The notes under the pieces were generated by a model, which searched no databases, had not been told where the DNA came from, and saw only the letters and a program-made list of their open reading frames with translations. A stretch of DNA of 64,000 nt from positions 481,001-545,000 of the forward strand of contig JAYKKM010000349.1 in the NCBI GenBank assembly GCA_035772405.1, written 5' to 3'. This document shows, one piece after another, positions 35,801-48,560 of the stretch (within the stretch, counting starts at the first letter, position 1; every line of letters starts with the position of its first letter). The position numbers and the translations under genes are program-made. The DNA is from Chrysogorgia sp. JL179-B06 (taxonomy: Eukaryota > Cnidaria > Anthozoa > Scleralcyonacea > Chrysogorgiidae).

Positions 35801-38800
35801 AATTTCGGACCAGATTTCGGACCAGATTTCGGACCAGATTTCGCACCAGATTTCGCACCGAGATTTCGCACCAGATTTCGGACCAGAATTCGGACCAGAT
35901 TTCGGACCAGATTTCGGACCAGATTTCGCACCAGATTTCGCACCAGATTTCGCACCAGATTTCGCACCAGATTTCGCACCAGATTTCGCACCAGATTTCG
36001 CACCAAATTTCGGACCAGATTTCGCACCAGATTTCGGCACCAGATTTCGGACCAGATTTCGCACCAGATTTCGCACAAGATTTCGGACCAAATTTCGCAC
36101 AAGATTTCGCACAAGATTTCGGACCAGATTTCGCACCAGATTTCGGACCAGATTTCGAACCAGATTTCGCACCAGATTTCGGACCAGATTTCGCACAAGA
36201 TTTCGCACAAGATTTCGGACCAGATTTTCGCACAAGATTTCGGACCAGATTTCGCACCAGATTTCGGACCAGATTTCGGACCAGATTTCGGACCAAATTT
36301 CGGACCCAAATTTCGGACCAAATTTCGGACCAGATTTCGGACCAAATTTCGGACCAGATTTCGGACCAGATTTCGGACCAGATTTCGGTCAGATTTCGGA
36401 CCAGATTTCGGACCAGATTTCGGACCAGATTTAGCACCAAATTTCGGACCAGATTTCGGACCAAATTTCGGACCAAATTTCGGACCAGATTTCGCACCAG
36501 ATTTCGCACCAGATTTCGCACAAGATTTCGGACCAGATTTCGGACTAAATTTCGCACCAGATTTCGGACTAAATTTCGCACCAGATTTCGCACCAGATTT
36601 CGCACCAGATTTCGCACCAGATTTCGCACCAGATTTCGGACCAGATTTCGCACCAGATTTCGCACCAAATTTCGGACCAGATTTCGCACCAAATTTCGGA
36701 CCAGATTTCGCACCAGATTTCGCACCAGATTTCGGACCAGATTTCGGACCAGATTTCGCACCAGATTTCGCACAAGATTTCGCACAAGATTTCGCACCAG
36801 ATTTCGCACCAGATTTCGCACCAGATTTCGCAACAGATTTCGCACCAGATTTCGCACAAGATTTCGCACCAGATTTCGGACCAGATTTCGCACCAGATTT
36901 CGGACCAGATTTCGCACCAAATTTCGGACCAGATTTCGCACCAGATTTCGCACCAGATTTCGGACCAGATTTCGCACAAGATTTCGCACAAGATTTTCGG
37001 ACCAGATTTCGCACAAGATTTCGCACAAGATTTCGGACCAGATTTCGCACCAGATTTCGGACCAGATTTCGGACCAGATTTCGGACCAGATTTCGCACAA
37101 GATTTCGCACAAGATTTCGGACCAGATTTCGCACAAGATTTCGCACCAGATTTCGCACCAGATTTCGGACCAGATTTCGGACCAGATTTCGCACCAGATT
37201 TCGGACCAGATTTCGCACCAGATTTCGGACCAGATTTCGCACCAGATTTCGCACCAGATTTCGGACCAGATTTCGGACCAGATTTCGCACCAGATTTCGG
37301 ACCAGATTTCGCACCAAATTTCGGACCAGATTTCGCACCAGATTTCGCACCAGATTTCGGACCAGATTTCGCACAAGATTTCGGACCAGATTTCGCACAA
37401 GATTTCGCACAAGATTTCGGACCAGATTTCGCACCAAATTTCGGACCAGATTTCGGACCAGATTTCGCACCAGATTTCGGACCAGATTTCGCACAAGATT
37501 TCGCACAAGATTTCGGACCAGATTTCGCACAAGATTTCGCACAAGATTTCGGACCAGATTTCGCACCAGATTTCGGACCAGATTTCGGACCAGATTTCGG
37601 ACCAGATTTCGCACAAGATTTCGCACAAGATTTCGGACCAGATTTCGCACAAGATTTCGCACAAGATTTCGGACCAGATTTCGCACCAGATTTCGGACCA
37701 AATTTCGGACCAGATTTCGGACCAGATTTCGCACCAGATTTCGCACCAGATTTCGGACCAGATTTCGCACCAGATTTCGGACCAGATTTCGGACCAGATT
37801 TCGCACCAGATTTCGGACCAGATTTCGGACCAGATTTCGCACCAGATTTCGCACCAGATTTCGCACCAGATTTCGGACCAGATTTCGCACCAGTTTCGGA
37901 CCAGATTTCGCACCAGATTTCGCACCAGATTTCGGACCAGATTTCGCACCAGATTTCGCACAAGATTTCGGACCAGATTTCGCACAAGATTTCGCACAAG
38001 ATTTCGGACCAGATTTCGCACCAGATTTCGGACCAGATTTCGGACCAGATTTCGCACCAGATTTCGGACCAGATTTCGCACAAGATTTCGCACAAGATTT
38101 CGGACCAGATTTCGCACAAGATTTCGGACCAGATTTCGGACCAGATTTCGGACCAGATTTCGGACCAGATTTCGGACCAAATTTCGGACCAGATTTCGGA
38201 CCAGATTTCGGACCAGATTTCGGACCAGATTTCGGACCAGATTTCGGACCAGATTTCGGACCAGATTTCGCACCAAATTTCGGACCAGATTTCGGACCAA
38301 ATTTCGGACCAAATTTCGGACCAAATTTCGGACCAGATTTCGCACCAGATTTCGCACAAGATTTCGGACCAGATTTCGGACTAAATTTCGCACCAGATTT
38401 CGGACCAGATTTCGCACCAGATTTCGGACCAGATTTCGCACAAGATTTCGCACAAGATTTCGGACCAGATTTCGCACAAGATTTCGCACAAGATTTCGCA
38501 CCAGATTTCGGACCAGATTTCGCACAAGATTTCGCACAAGATTTCGGACCAGATTTCGCACAAGATTTCGCACAAGATTTCGGACCAGATTTCGGACCAG
38601 ATTTCGGACCAAATTTCGGACCAAATTTCGGACCAAATTTCGGACCAGATTTCGGACCAGATTTCGGACCAGATTTCGGACCAGATTTCGCACCAGATTT
38701 CGCACCAGATTTCGGACCAGATTTCGCACCAGATTTCGGACCAGATTTCGCACCAAATTTCGGACCAGATTTCGCACCAGATTTCGCACCAGATTTCGGA

Positions 38801-41800
38801 CCAGATTTCGCACAAGATTTCGGACCAGATTTCGCACAAGATTTCGCACAAGATTTCGGACCAGATTTCGCACAAGATTTCGCACAAGATTTCGCACCAG
38901 ATTTCGCACCAGATTTCGCACCAGATTTCGGACCAGATTTCGCACCAGATTTCGCACAAGATTTCGCACAAGATTTCGGACCAGATTTCGCACAAGATTT
39001 CGCACAAGATTTCGGACCAGATTTCGCACCAGATTTCGGACCAAATTTCGGACCAGATTTCGGACCAGATTTCGGACCAGATTTCGCACCAGATTTCGCA
39101 CCAGATTTCGGACCAGATTTCGCACCAGATTTCGCACCAGATTTCGCACAAGATTTCGGACCAGATTTCGCACAAGATTTCGCACAAGATTTCTGACCAG
39201 ATTTCGCACCAAATTTCGGACCAGATTTCGGACCAAATTTCGGACCAAATTTCGGACCAGATTTCGCACCAGATTTCGCACAAGATTTCGGACCAGATTT
39301 CGGACCAGATTTCGCACTAAATTTCGCACCAGATTTCACACCAGATTTCGCACCAGATTTCGGACCAGATTTCGGACCAAATTTCGGACCAAATTTCGGA
39401 CCAGATTTCGGACCAGATTTCGCACCAGATTTCGGACCAGATTTCGGACCAGATTTCGGACCAGATTTCGGACCAGATTTCGGACCAAATTTCGGACCAG
39501 ATTTCGCACCAGATTTCGCACCAGATTTCGCACAAGATTTCGCACAAGATTTCGCACAAGATTTCGGACCAGATTTCGGACCAGATTTCGCACCAGATTT
39601 CGGACCAAATTTCGCACCAGATTTCGCACCAGATTTCGCACCAGATTTCGCACCAGATTTCGGACCAGATTTCGGACCAGATTTCGCACCAGATTTCGGA
39701 CCAGATTTCGCACCAAATTTCGGACCAGATTTCGCACCAGATTTCGGACCAGATTTCGCACAAGATTTCGGACCAGATTTCGCACAAGATTTCGCACAAG
39801 ATTTCGGACCAGATTTCGCACCAGATTTCGGACCAGATTTCGAACCAGATTTCGCACCAGATTTCGCACCAGATTTCGCACCAGATTTCGCACAAGATTT
39901 CGGACCAAATTTCGCACAAGATTTCGCACAAGATTTCGGACCAGATTTCGCACCAGATTTAGCACCAGATTTCGGACCAGATTTCGGACCAGATTTCGCA
40001 CAAGATTTCGCAGATTTCGCACAGATTTCGGACCAGATTTCGGACCAGATTTCGCACAGATTTCGCACCAGATTTCGCACCAGATTTCAGTTTCGCACCA
40101 AATTTCGCACAAGATTTCGGACCAAATTTCGCACCAGATTTCGGACCAAATTTCGGACCAGATTTCGGACCAGATTTCGGACCAGATTTCGCACCAGATT
40201 TCGCACAAGATTTCGCACAAGATTTCGGACCAGATTTCGCACAAGATTTCGGACCAGATTTCGCACCAGATTTCGGACCAGATTTCGGACCAGATTTCGG
40301 ACCAAATTTCGGACCAAATTTCGCACCAAATTTCGGACCAGATTTCGGACCAGATTTCGGACCAGATTTCGGACCAGATTTCGCACCAAATTTCGGACCA
40401 GATTTCGGACCAAATTTCGGACCAAATTTCGGACCAGATTTCGCACCAGATTTCGCACCAGATTTCGCACCAGATTTCGCACCAGATTTCGCACCAGATT
40501 TCGCACAAGATTTCGCACCAAATTTCGGACCAGATTTCGCACCAGATTTCGCACCAGATTTCGGACCAGATTTCGGACCAGATTTCGCACAGATTTCGGA
40601 CCAGATTTCGCACAGATTTCGCACAAGATTTCGGACCAGATTTCGCACCAGATTTCGGACCAGATTTCGGACCAGATTTCGCACCAGATTTCGGACCAGA
40701 TTTCGCACAAGATTTCGCACAAGATTTCGGACCAGATTTCGCACAAGATTTCGCACCAGATTTCGGACCAGATTTCGGACCAGATTTCGGACCAGATTTC
40801 GCACCAAATTTCGGACCAATTTCGGACCAGATTTCGGACCAGATTCGGACCAGATTTCGGACCAGATTTCGGACCAGATTTCGCACCAGATTTCGGACCA
40901 GATTTCGGACCAGATTTCGCACCAAATTTCGCACCAGATTTCGGACCAAATTTCGGACCAAATTTCGGACCAGATTTCGCACCAGATTTCGCACCAGATT
41001 TCGCACAAGATTTCGGACCAGATTTCGGACAAAATTTCGCACCAGATTTCGGACCAGATTTCGCACCAGATTTCGGACCAGATTTCGCACCAGATTTCGC
41101 ACAAGATTTCGGACCAGATTTCGCACAAGATTTCGCACAAGATTTCGCACCAGATTTCGGACCAGATTTCGCACAAGATTTCGCACAAGATTTCGGACCA
41201 GATTTCGCACAAGATTTCGCACAAGATTTCGGACCAGATTTCGGACCAGATTTCGGACCAAATTTCGGACCAAATTTCGGACCAGATTTCGGACCAGATT
41301 TCGGACCAGATTTCGGACCAGATTTCGCACCAGATTTCGCACCAGATTTCGGACCAGATTTCGCACCAGATTTCGCACCAGATTTCGCACCAAATTTCGG
41401 ACCAGATTTCGCACCAGATTTCGCACCAGATTTCGACCAGATTTCGCACAAGATTTCGGACCAGATTTCGCACAAGATTTCGCACAAGATTTCGGACCAG
41501 ATTTCGCACAAGATTTCGCACAAGATTTCGCACCAGATTTCGCACCAGATTTCGCACCAGATTTCGGACCAGATTTCGCACCAGATTTCGCACAAGATTT
41601 CGCACAAGATTTCGGACCAGATTTCGCACAAGATTTCGCACAAGATTTCGGACCAGATTTCGCACCAGATTTCGGACCAAATTTCGGACCAGATTTCGGA
41701 CCAGATTTCGCACCAGATTTCGGACCAGATTTCGCACCAGATTTCGGACCAGATTTCGCACCAGATTTCGCACCAGATTTCGCGCAAGATTTCGGACCAG

Positions 41801-44800
41801 ATTTCGCACAAGATTTCGCACAGATTTCTGACCAGATTTCGCACAAATTTCGGACCAGATTTCGGACCAAATTTCGGACCAAATTTCGGACCAGATTTCG
41901 CACCAGATTTCGCACAAGATTTCGGACCAGATTTCGGACCAGATTTCGCACTAAATTTCGCACCAGATTTCACACCAGATTTCGCACCAGATTTCGGACC
42001 AGATTTCGGACCAAATTTCGGACCAAATTTCGGACCAGATTTCGGACCAGATTTCGCACCAGATTTCGGACCAGATTTCGGACCAGATTTCGGACCAGAT
42101 TTCGGACCAAATTTCGGACCAAATTTCGGACCAGATTTCGCACCAGATTTCGCACCAGATTTCGCACAAGATTTCGCACAAGATTTCGGACCAGATTTCG
42201 GACCAGATTTCGGACCAGATTTCGGACCAAATTTCGCACCAGATTTCGCACAAGATTTCGGACCAGATTTCGGACCAGATTTCGGACCAGATTTCGCACC
42301 AGATTTCGCACCAAATTTCGGACCAGATTTCGCACCAAGATTTCGGACCAGATTTCGCACCAGATTTCGCACCAGATTTCGGACCAGATTTCGCACCAGA
42401 TTTCGGACCAGATTTCGCACAAGATTTCGCACAAGATTTCGGACCAGATTTCGCACCAGATTTCGCACCAGATTTCGCACCAGATTTCGGACCAGATTTC
42501 GCACCAGATTTCGGACCAGATTTCGCACAAGATTTCGGACCAGATTTCGCACAAGATTTCGCACAAGATTTCGGACCAGATTTCGCACCAGATTTCGCAC
42601 CAGATTTCGGACCAGATTTCGGACCAGATTTCGCACAAGATTTCGCACAAGATTTCGCACCAGATTTCGCACAAATTTCGCACAAGAATTCGCACCAGAT
42701 TTCGCACCAGATTTCGGACCAAATTTCGGACCAGATTTCGGACCAGATTTCGGACCAGATTTCGCACCAGATTTCGGACCAGATTTCGCACCAGATTTCG
42801 GACCAGATTTCGGACCAGATTTCGCACCAGATTTCGGACCAGATTTCGGACCAGATTTCGCACCAGATTTCGCACCAGATTTCGCACCAGATTTCGCACC
42901 AGATTTCGGACCAGATTTCGCACCAAATTTCGCACCAGATTTCGCACCAGATTTCGCACCAGATTTCGGACCAGATTTCGCACCAGATTTCGCACAAGAT
43001 TTCGGACCAGATTTCGCACAAGATTTCGCACAAGATTTCGGACCAGATTTCGCACCAGATTTCGGACCAGATTTCGGACCAGATTTCGCACCAGATTTCG
43101 GACCAGATTTCGGACCAGATTTCGCACCAGATTTCGCACAAGATTTCGGACCAGATTTCGCACAAGATTTCGCACAAGATTTCGGACCAGATTTCGCACC
43201 AGATTTCGGACCAGATTTCGGACCAGATTTTCGCACCAGATTTCGGACCAGATTTCGCACAAGATTTCGGACCAAATTTCGGACCAGATTTCGCACCAGA
43301 TTTCGGACGAGATTTCGCACCAGATTTCGGACCAGATTTCGGACCAGATTTCGGACCAAATTTCGGACCAAATTTCGGACCAAATTTCGGACGAGATTTC
43401 GCGCAAGATTTCGCACAAGATTTCGCACAAGATTTCGCACCAAATTTCGTAGCAGATTTCGGAGCAGATTTCGCACCAGATTTCGCACCAGATTTCGCAC
43501 CAGATTTCGCACCAGATTTCGGACCAGATTTCGGACCAGATTTCGGACCAAATTTCGCACCAGATTTCGGACTAAATTTCGCACCAGATTTCGCACCAGA
43601 TTTCGGACCAGATTTCGCACCAGATTTCGCACCAGATTTCGCACCAGATTTCGCACCAAATTTCGGACCAGATTTCGCACCAAATTTCGGACCAGATTTC
43701 GCACCAGGATTTCGCACCAGATTTCGGACCAGATTTCGGACCAGATTTCGCACCAGATTTCGCACAAGATTTCGCACAAGATTTCGCACCAGATTTCGCA
43801 CCAGATTTCGGACCAGATTTCGCACCAGATTTCGCACCAGATTTCGCACAAGATTTCGCACCAGATTTCGGACCAGATTTCGCACCAGATTTCGGACCAG
43901 ATTTCGCACACCAGATTTCGGACCAGATTTCGCACCAGATTTCGCACCAAATTTCGGACCAGATTTCGCACAAGATTTCGCACAAGATTTCGGACCAGAT
44001 TTCGCACAAGATTTCGCACCAGATTTCGCACCAGATTTCGCACCAGATTTCGGACCAGATTTCGGACCAGATTTCGGACCAGATTTCGCACAAGATTTCG
44101 CACAAGATTTCGGACCAGATTTCGCACAAGATTTCGCACCAGATTTCGCAAGATTTCGCACCAGATTTCGGACCAGATTTCGCACCAGATTTTCGGACCA
44201 GATTTCGCACCAGATTTCGCACAAGATTTCGGACAAGATTTCGGACCAGATTTCGGACCAGATTTCGGACCAGATTTCGGACCAGATTTCGGACCAGATT
44301 TCGGACCAGATTTCGCACCAGATTTCGCACCAGATTTCGCACCAGATTTCGCACCAGATTTCGCACCAGATTTCGCACCAGATTTCGCACCAGATTTCGG
44401 ACCAGATTTCGGACCAGATTTCGGACCAGATTTCGGACCAGATTTCGCACCAGATTTCGCACCAGATTTCGCACCAGATTTCGGACCAGATTTCGCACCA
44501 GATTTCGCACCGAGATTTCGCACAAGATTTCGGACCAGATTTCGCACCAGATTTCGGACCAGATTTCGGACCAGATTTCGGACCAGATTTCGCACCAGAT
44601 TTCGCACCAGATTTCGGACCAAATTTCGGACCAGATTTCGGACCAGATTTCGCACCAGATTTCGGACCAGATTTCGCACCAGATTTCGGACCAGATTTCG
44701 CACCAGATTTCGCACCAGATTTCGGACCAGATTTCGCACAAGATTTCGGACCAGATTTCGCACCAGATTTCGCACAAGATTTCGCACAAGATTTCGGACC

Positions 44801-46450
44801 AAATTTCGGACCAGATTTCGGACCAGATTTCGGACCAGATTTCGCACCAGATTTCGGACCAGATTTCGCACCAGATTTCGCGCAAGATTTCGGACCAGAT
44901 TTCGCACAAGATTTCGCACCAGATTTCGCAACAGATTTCGGACCAGATTTCGCACCAGATTTCGGACCAGATTTCGCACAAGTTTCGCACAAGATTTCGG
45001 ACCAGATTTCGGACCAGATTTCGGACCAAATTTCGGACCAGATTTCGGACCAAATTTCGCACCAGATTTCGGACCAGATTTCGGACCAGATTTCGGACCA
45101 GATTTCGCGCCAGATTTCGCACCAGATTTCGGACCAGATTTCGCACCAGATTTCGGACCAGATTTCGCACCAAATTTCGGACCAGATTTCGCACCAGATT
45201 TCGCACCAGATTTCGGACCAGATTTCGCACAAGATTTCGGACCAGATTTCGCACCAGATTTCGGATCAAGATTTCGGACCAGATTTCGCACAAGATTTCG
45301 CACAAGATTTCGCACCAGATTTCGCACCAGATTTCGCACCAGATTTCGGACCAGATTTCGGAGCAGATTTCGACCAGATTTCGGACCAGATTTCGCACAA
45401 GATTTCGCACAAGATTTCGGACCAAATTTCGCACCAGATTTCGGACCAAATTTCGGACCAGATTTCGGACCAGATTTCGGACCAGATTTCGGACCAGATT
45501 TCGCACCAGATTTCGCACCAAATTTCGGACCAGATTTCGCACCAGATTTCGCACCAGATTTCGCACAAGATTTCGGACCAGATTTCGCACAAGATTTCGC
45601 ACAAGATTTCGAGCAGATTTCGCACCAGATTTCGGACCAGATTTCGCACCAGATTTCGGACCAAATTTCGCACCAGATTTCGCACAAGATTTCGCACAAG
45701 ATTTCGGACCAGATTTCTGACCAGATTTCGCACCAAATTTCGCACCAGATTTCACACCAGATTTCGGACCAGATTTCGGAGCAGATTTCGGACCAAATTT
45801 CGGACCAGATTTCGCACCAGATTTCGCACCAGATTTCGGACCAGATTTCGCACAGGATTTCGCACAAGATTTCGGACCAGATTTCGGAGCAGATTTCGCA
45901 CTAAATTTCGCACCAGATTTCGCACCAGATTTCGCACCAGATTTCGCACCAGATTTCGGACCAGATTTCGCACAAATTTCGCACCAGATTTCGAACCAGA
46001 TTTCGCACCAGATTTCGCACAAAGATTCGACGACCAGATTTCGGACCAGATTTCGCAACAGATTTCGCACCAGATTTCGCACCAGATTTCGGACCAGATT
46101 TCGCACAAGATTTCGCGGACCAGATTTCGCACCAGATTTCGGACCAGATTTCGGACCAGATTTCGACAGATTTCGCACCAGATTTCGCACCAAAAAGATT
46201 TCGGACCAGATTTCCGGACCAGAATTCGCAAAACAGATTTCGCACAAGATTTCGGACCAGAATTCGCACCAGATTTCGCACCAGATTTCGGACCAGATTT
46301 CGCAACCAGATTTCGCACCAGATTTCGGACCAGATTTCGCACCAGATTTCGCACAAGATTTCGGACAAGATTTCGGACCAGATTTCGCACCAAATTTCGC
46401 ACAAAATTTCGGACCAGATTTCGCACCAGATTTCGGACCAAATTTCGGAC
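14810..46450. repeat. 31.6-kb 12-bp satellite, CCAGATTTCGGA and variants
   Basis: About 2,600 tandem copies of a 12-bp unit run without interruption. Two positions vary: CGGACC, CGCACC or CGCACA, and CCAGAT or CCAAAT. This gives about five common forms. Each unit holds one CpG. Rare private variants (TTCTGA, TTCACA, TTCAGA, TTAGAA, GGACTAAAT, GCACTAAAT, GGACGAG) recur at long intervals and mark higher-order duplications. The unit has no stop codon in any of six frames, so minus-strand frames of up to 2,657 residues (VRNL, GPKS/GAKS, SEIW/CEIW) appear. They lack any non-repeat domain, shift frame at every indel and are not genes. Zones at about 15.7-19.0, 28.1-31.3, 40.0-40.9 and 45.9-46.4 kb have many small indels. 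Confidence 0.98.
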
Positions 46451-46464
46451 CAAAAAACTTTGCA

Positions 46465-46553
46465 CTCTCTTCTCCGCACAGGTTTCCGTGAGTTTTTTTC
46501 GGACTCGCGTAAAAACTCGAAAAACACGGTGAAAAACTGCGGAGGAGAGAGAG
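46465..46553. repeat. foldback at the right edge of the satellite
   Basis: CTCTCTTCTCCGCA (46465-46478) pairs with TGCGGAGGAGAGAG (46538-46551), and inside, CCGTGAG/TTTTTCG/GACTCGCG pairs imperfectly with CGCG/CGAAAAACACGG. It starts within 20 bp of the last satellite unit. A short peptide-like frame over it on the minus strand has no other support. Confidence 0.7.
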
Positions 46554-46599
46554 GCACCCACAACTAAACTGATCTTATTTATTATATAAAAGGGTATTC

Positions 46600-46652
46600 C
46601 ACGGACCCTGGTCCACGAGGTTAGTCCATGGACCTAGGGTCCGCGTTTTGAC
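46600..46652. repeat. hairpin
   Basis: CGGACCCTGGTCCA and TGGACCTAGGGTCCG are inverted with one extra base, around a short AG-rich loop. Confidence 0.7.
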
Positions 46653-47129
46653 GTTTCCCTAGTATACGGCACTCTTAAATTTCTATACGCGGACCAATAT
46701 TTTTTGACCCGCCTGTAGCGTTTACACGGCATAATTTTGGGTCTCTAAATTTTATTTTTGGGCACCCCAAAATAAGGAACGGCACTCTTACATTTTAAGC
46801 CTTCTTTTTCGATATTATTCGCATGTTTTTTGGGTGTTGAAACGAGTTCAGGTTTGATCGATCGTCTCGAACGTCGCAACTTACTATAAATAGTGCAATA
46901 AAAGAATGAAACTTTCTTTCTGGCGAAAGACCTTCACTCGAAACGTTTAAACCTCATATTCTTCATATTTCGGGAGTACACCAACCTTTCTGTATATTTC
47001 GATTTATACTTACGTACTAATCCTGATACACAACAGTATTTGGACAGTAGGTCATGTCACCCGAAGCATGTTAAGAAAGGAATTCCCTATGGGCAGGCAA
47101 TAATTTGTAATTCAAATGTGGTGTTCGAA
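46653..47129. other. unassigned, with a decayed hammerhead-like motif
   Basis: At 46920-46944 on the plus strand CTGGCGA, a short spacer and GAAAC resemble the hammerhead-like motifs elsewhere, but a conserved A in the first box is G. The rest is unrecognised. Confidence 0.35.
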
Positions 47130-47281
47130 GTAATATATGAAACACGAGGAAGAGTGTTTCATTAGGATATCCAAACATTCACCGAGAAGTTTGTTGAAAA
47201 CCGAGGCGAAGCCGAGTATTTAACAAACTTCGAGGTGTTTGGATACCTGATGAAAAACTCTTCCGAGTGTTTCATATTACA
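47130..47281. mobile_element. foldback MITE
   Basis: The outer ends GTAATATATGAAACAC and GTGTTTCATATTAC are inverted. GGAAGAG, GGATATCCAAACA and GAAGTTTGTT pair with complements on the right arm. The centre holds CCGAGGCGAAGCCGA. No coding sequence. Confidence 0.85.
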
Positions 47282-47589
47282 TCTCAAACAAATAGTATTT
47301 AAGAGAAAATCGAGGTGAAAGTTGGCTTAATTTATGTAATTTCTTCCTCCGATATCCAAACCACCGTCTTGGTGGTTCGTGGTCATTTTGAGCTTCGTGG
47401 TCATTTTGTTAAAAGGGGCTGTAAAAGTTAGCGCCTTGATTCTCAGTTCTCTAAGACCAAGGCGAAAAGTAGAGATAATCTTCTTTGTCAGGATACATAT
47501 AGCCGGATTTAGCAGGGGCTAACAGAAATGTCGTTTGTTGTAAATTTTCATCCAGCGTTATCGGGATTAGGAAACCTAGTTCGCACGTG
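47282..47589. other. unassigned
   Basis: Only a small hairpin (AACCACCGTCTTGGTGGTT, about 47357-47375) was noticed. Confidence 0.4.
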
Positions 47590-48012
47590 AGCATAAGCAA
47601 AGCATAAGCATATAAAGGGCAAAACAAAAGGCAAAACAAAGGAACAAAGTCAAGCCTGCGACATAAGGATCGTCATAAGCATAAGGACAAAACAAAAGGC
47701 AAAACAAAGGAATAAAGTCAAGCCTGCGACATAAGGATCGTCATAAGCTTAAGGACAAAACAAAAGGCAAAACAAAGGAATAAAGTCAAGCCTGCGACAT
47801 AAGGATCGTCATAAGCTTAAGGACAAAACAAAAGGCAAAACAAAGGAATGAAGTCAAGCCTGCAACATAAGGATCGTCATAAGCTTAAGGACAAAACAAA
47901 AGGCAAAACAAAGGAATGAAGTCAAGCCTGCAACATAAGGATCGTCATAAGCTTAAGGACAAAACAAAAGGCAAAACAAAGGGAATGAAGTCAAGCCTGC
48001 GACATAAGGTTC
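47590..48012. repeat. 68-bp tandem repeat
   Basis: About six copies at a 68-bp period carry AAGTCAAGCCTGCGACATAA, GGATCGTCATAAGC and GGACAAAACAAAAGGCAAAA. The CATAAGG marker falls at 47662, 47730, 47798, 47866, 47934 and 48003. A degenerate inverted piece follows near 48152-48184. The basic peptide frame is an artefact. Confidence 0.9.
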
Positions 48013-48279
48013 GTCATAAGCGTAAGCATAAGATCATAGCCAATCATAAGCCAAGAACAGAACAAAAGACAAAACAAAGAAAAAGCCTCGTTGTTTTGTC
48101 TTCGCAAGTCCCAGAGGAGAAGTCCTGCTTTGTTTTCGTATTAATCTTGTTGTTATGCTTATGTCGCTCGTGTGAACCAGGCTTATTGATTCACTTTGGC
48201 CCGTTTACTGCTTCGATGACATGAAAGAAATCTTTGGACAAAAGCCTATGGTTGCAGCATATATAGACGACCTAGTGAT

Positions 48280-48560
48280 TTGAAGGATGGTTCGGGTGAA
48301 AGCTTAAACGGGAAGGTGGCAAACCATGGTATGAAGAACTATGTGGAAAATCACGTTGCCAAATTTGCAGGCCTGTTGATGAAAGCAGTTACTTTCGAGG
48401 GTGAGAATCGTACGTATTTTATTAACTTGTCCTTTGATTGTGATTCGGCAGGGGTGATTTGCCCTATAGTTTGTAAAAAATGTTCCAAGATTTATGTGGG
48501 AATCGTTTAGAAAAAGATTTAACAATCATAAGACGAAAACGTTACATCACAGGCGGAGAA
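48280..48560 (+). pseudogene. Penelope-like element, GIY-YIG remnant
   Basis: The plus strand encodes TYFINLSFDCDSAGVICPIV, then CKKCSKIYVG, and in the next frame ESFRKRFNNHKTK. The pattern C-x-x-C-x-x-x-YVG...FR-RFNNHK is characteristic of the GIY-YIG endonuclease domain of Penelope-like retroelements. A frame change right after YVG and missing residues show it is broken. Reverse transcriptase sequence upstream is absent or too decayed to see; YIDDLVI-like residues near 48265 are suggestive only. The 75-bp stretch after NNHK is repeated in inverted orientation at 48885-48963. Confidence 0.75.

Noticed and set aside
14810..46450. CRISPR array
   Set aside because: The units are contiguous 12-mers with no unique spacers, in an animal-type genome.
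14718..46561. Dozens of long minus-strand open frames (up to 2,657 codons) with VRNL, GPKS or SEIW repeats
   Set aside because: They are translations of the 12-bp satellite in its three minus frames, switch motif at each indel, overlap one another and contain no other domain.
46453..46561. Peptide-like N-terminus (MGASLSSAVFHRVF or MWVPLSPPQFF) before the satellite frames on the minus strand
   Set aside because: It lies over a foldback, has two competing frames and leads only into satellite translation.
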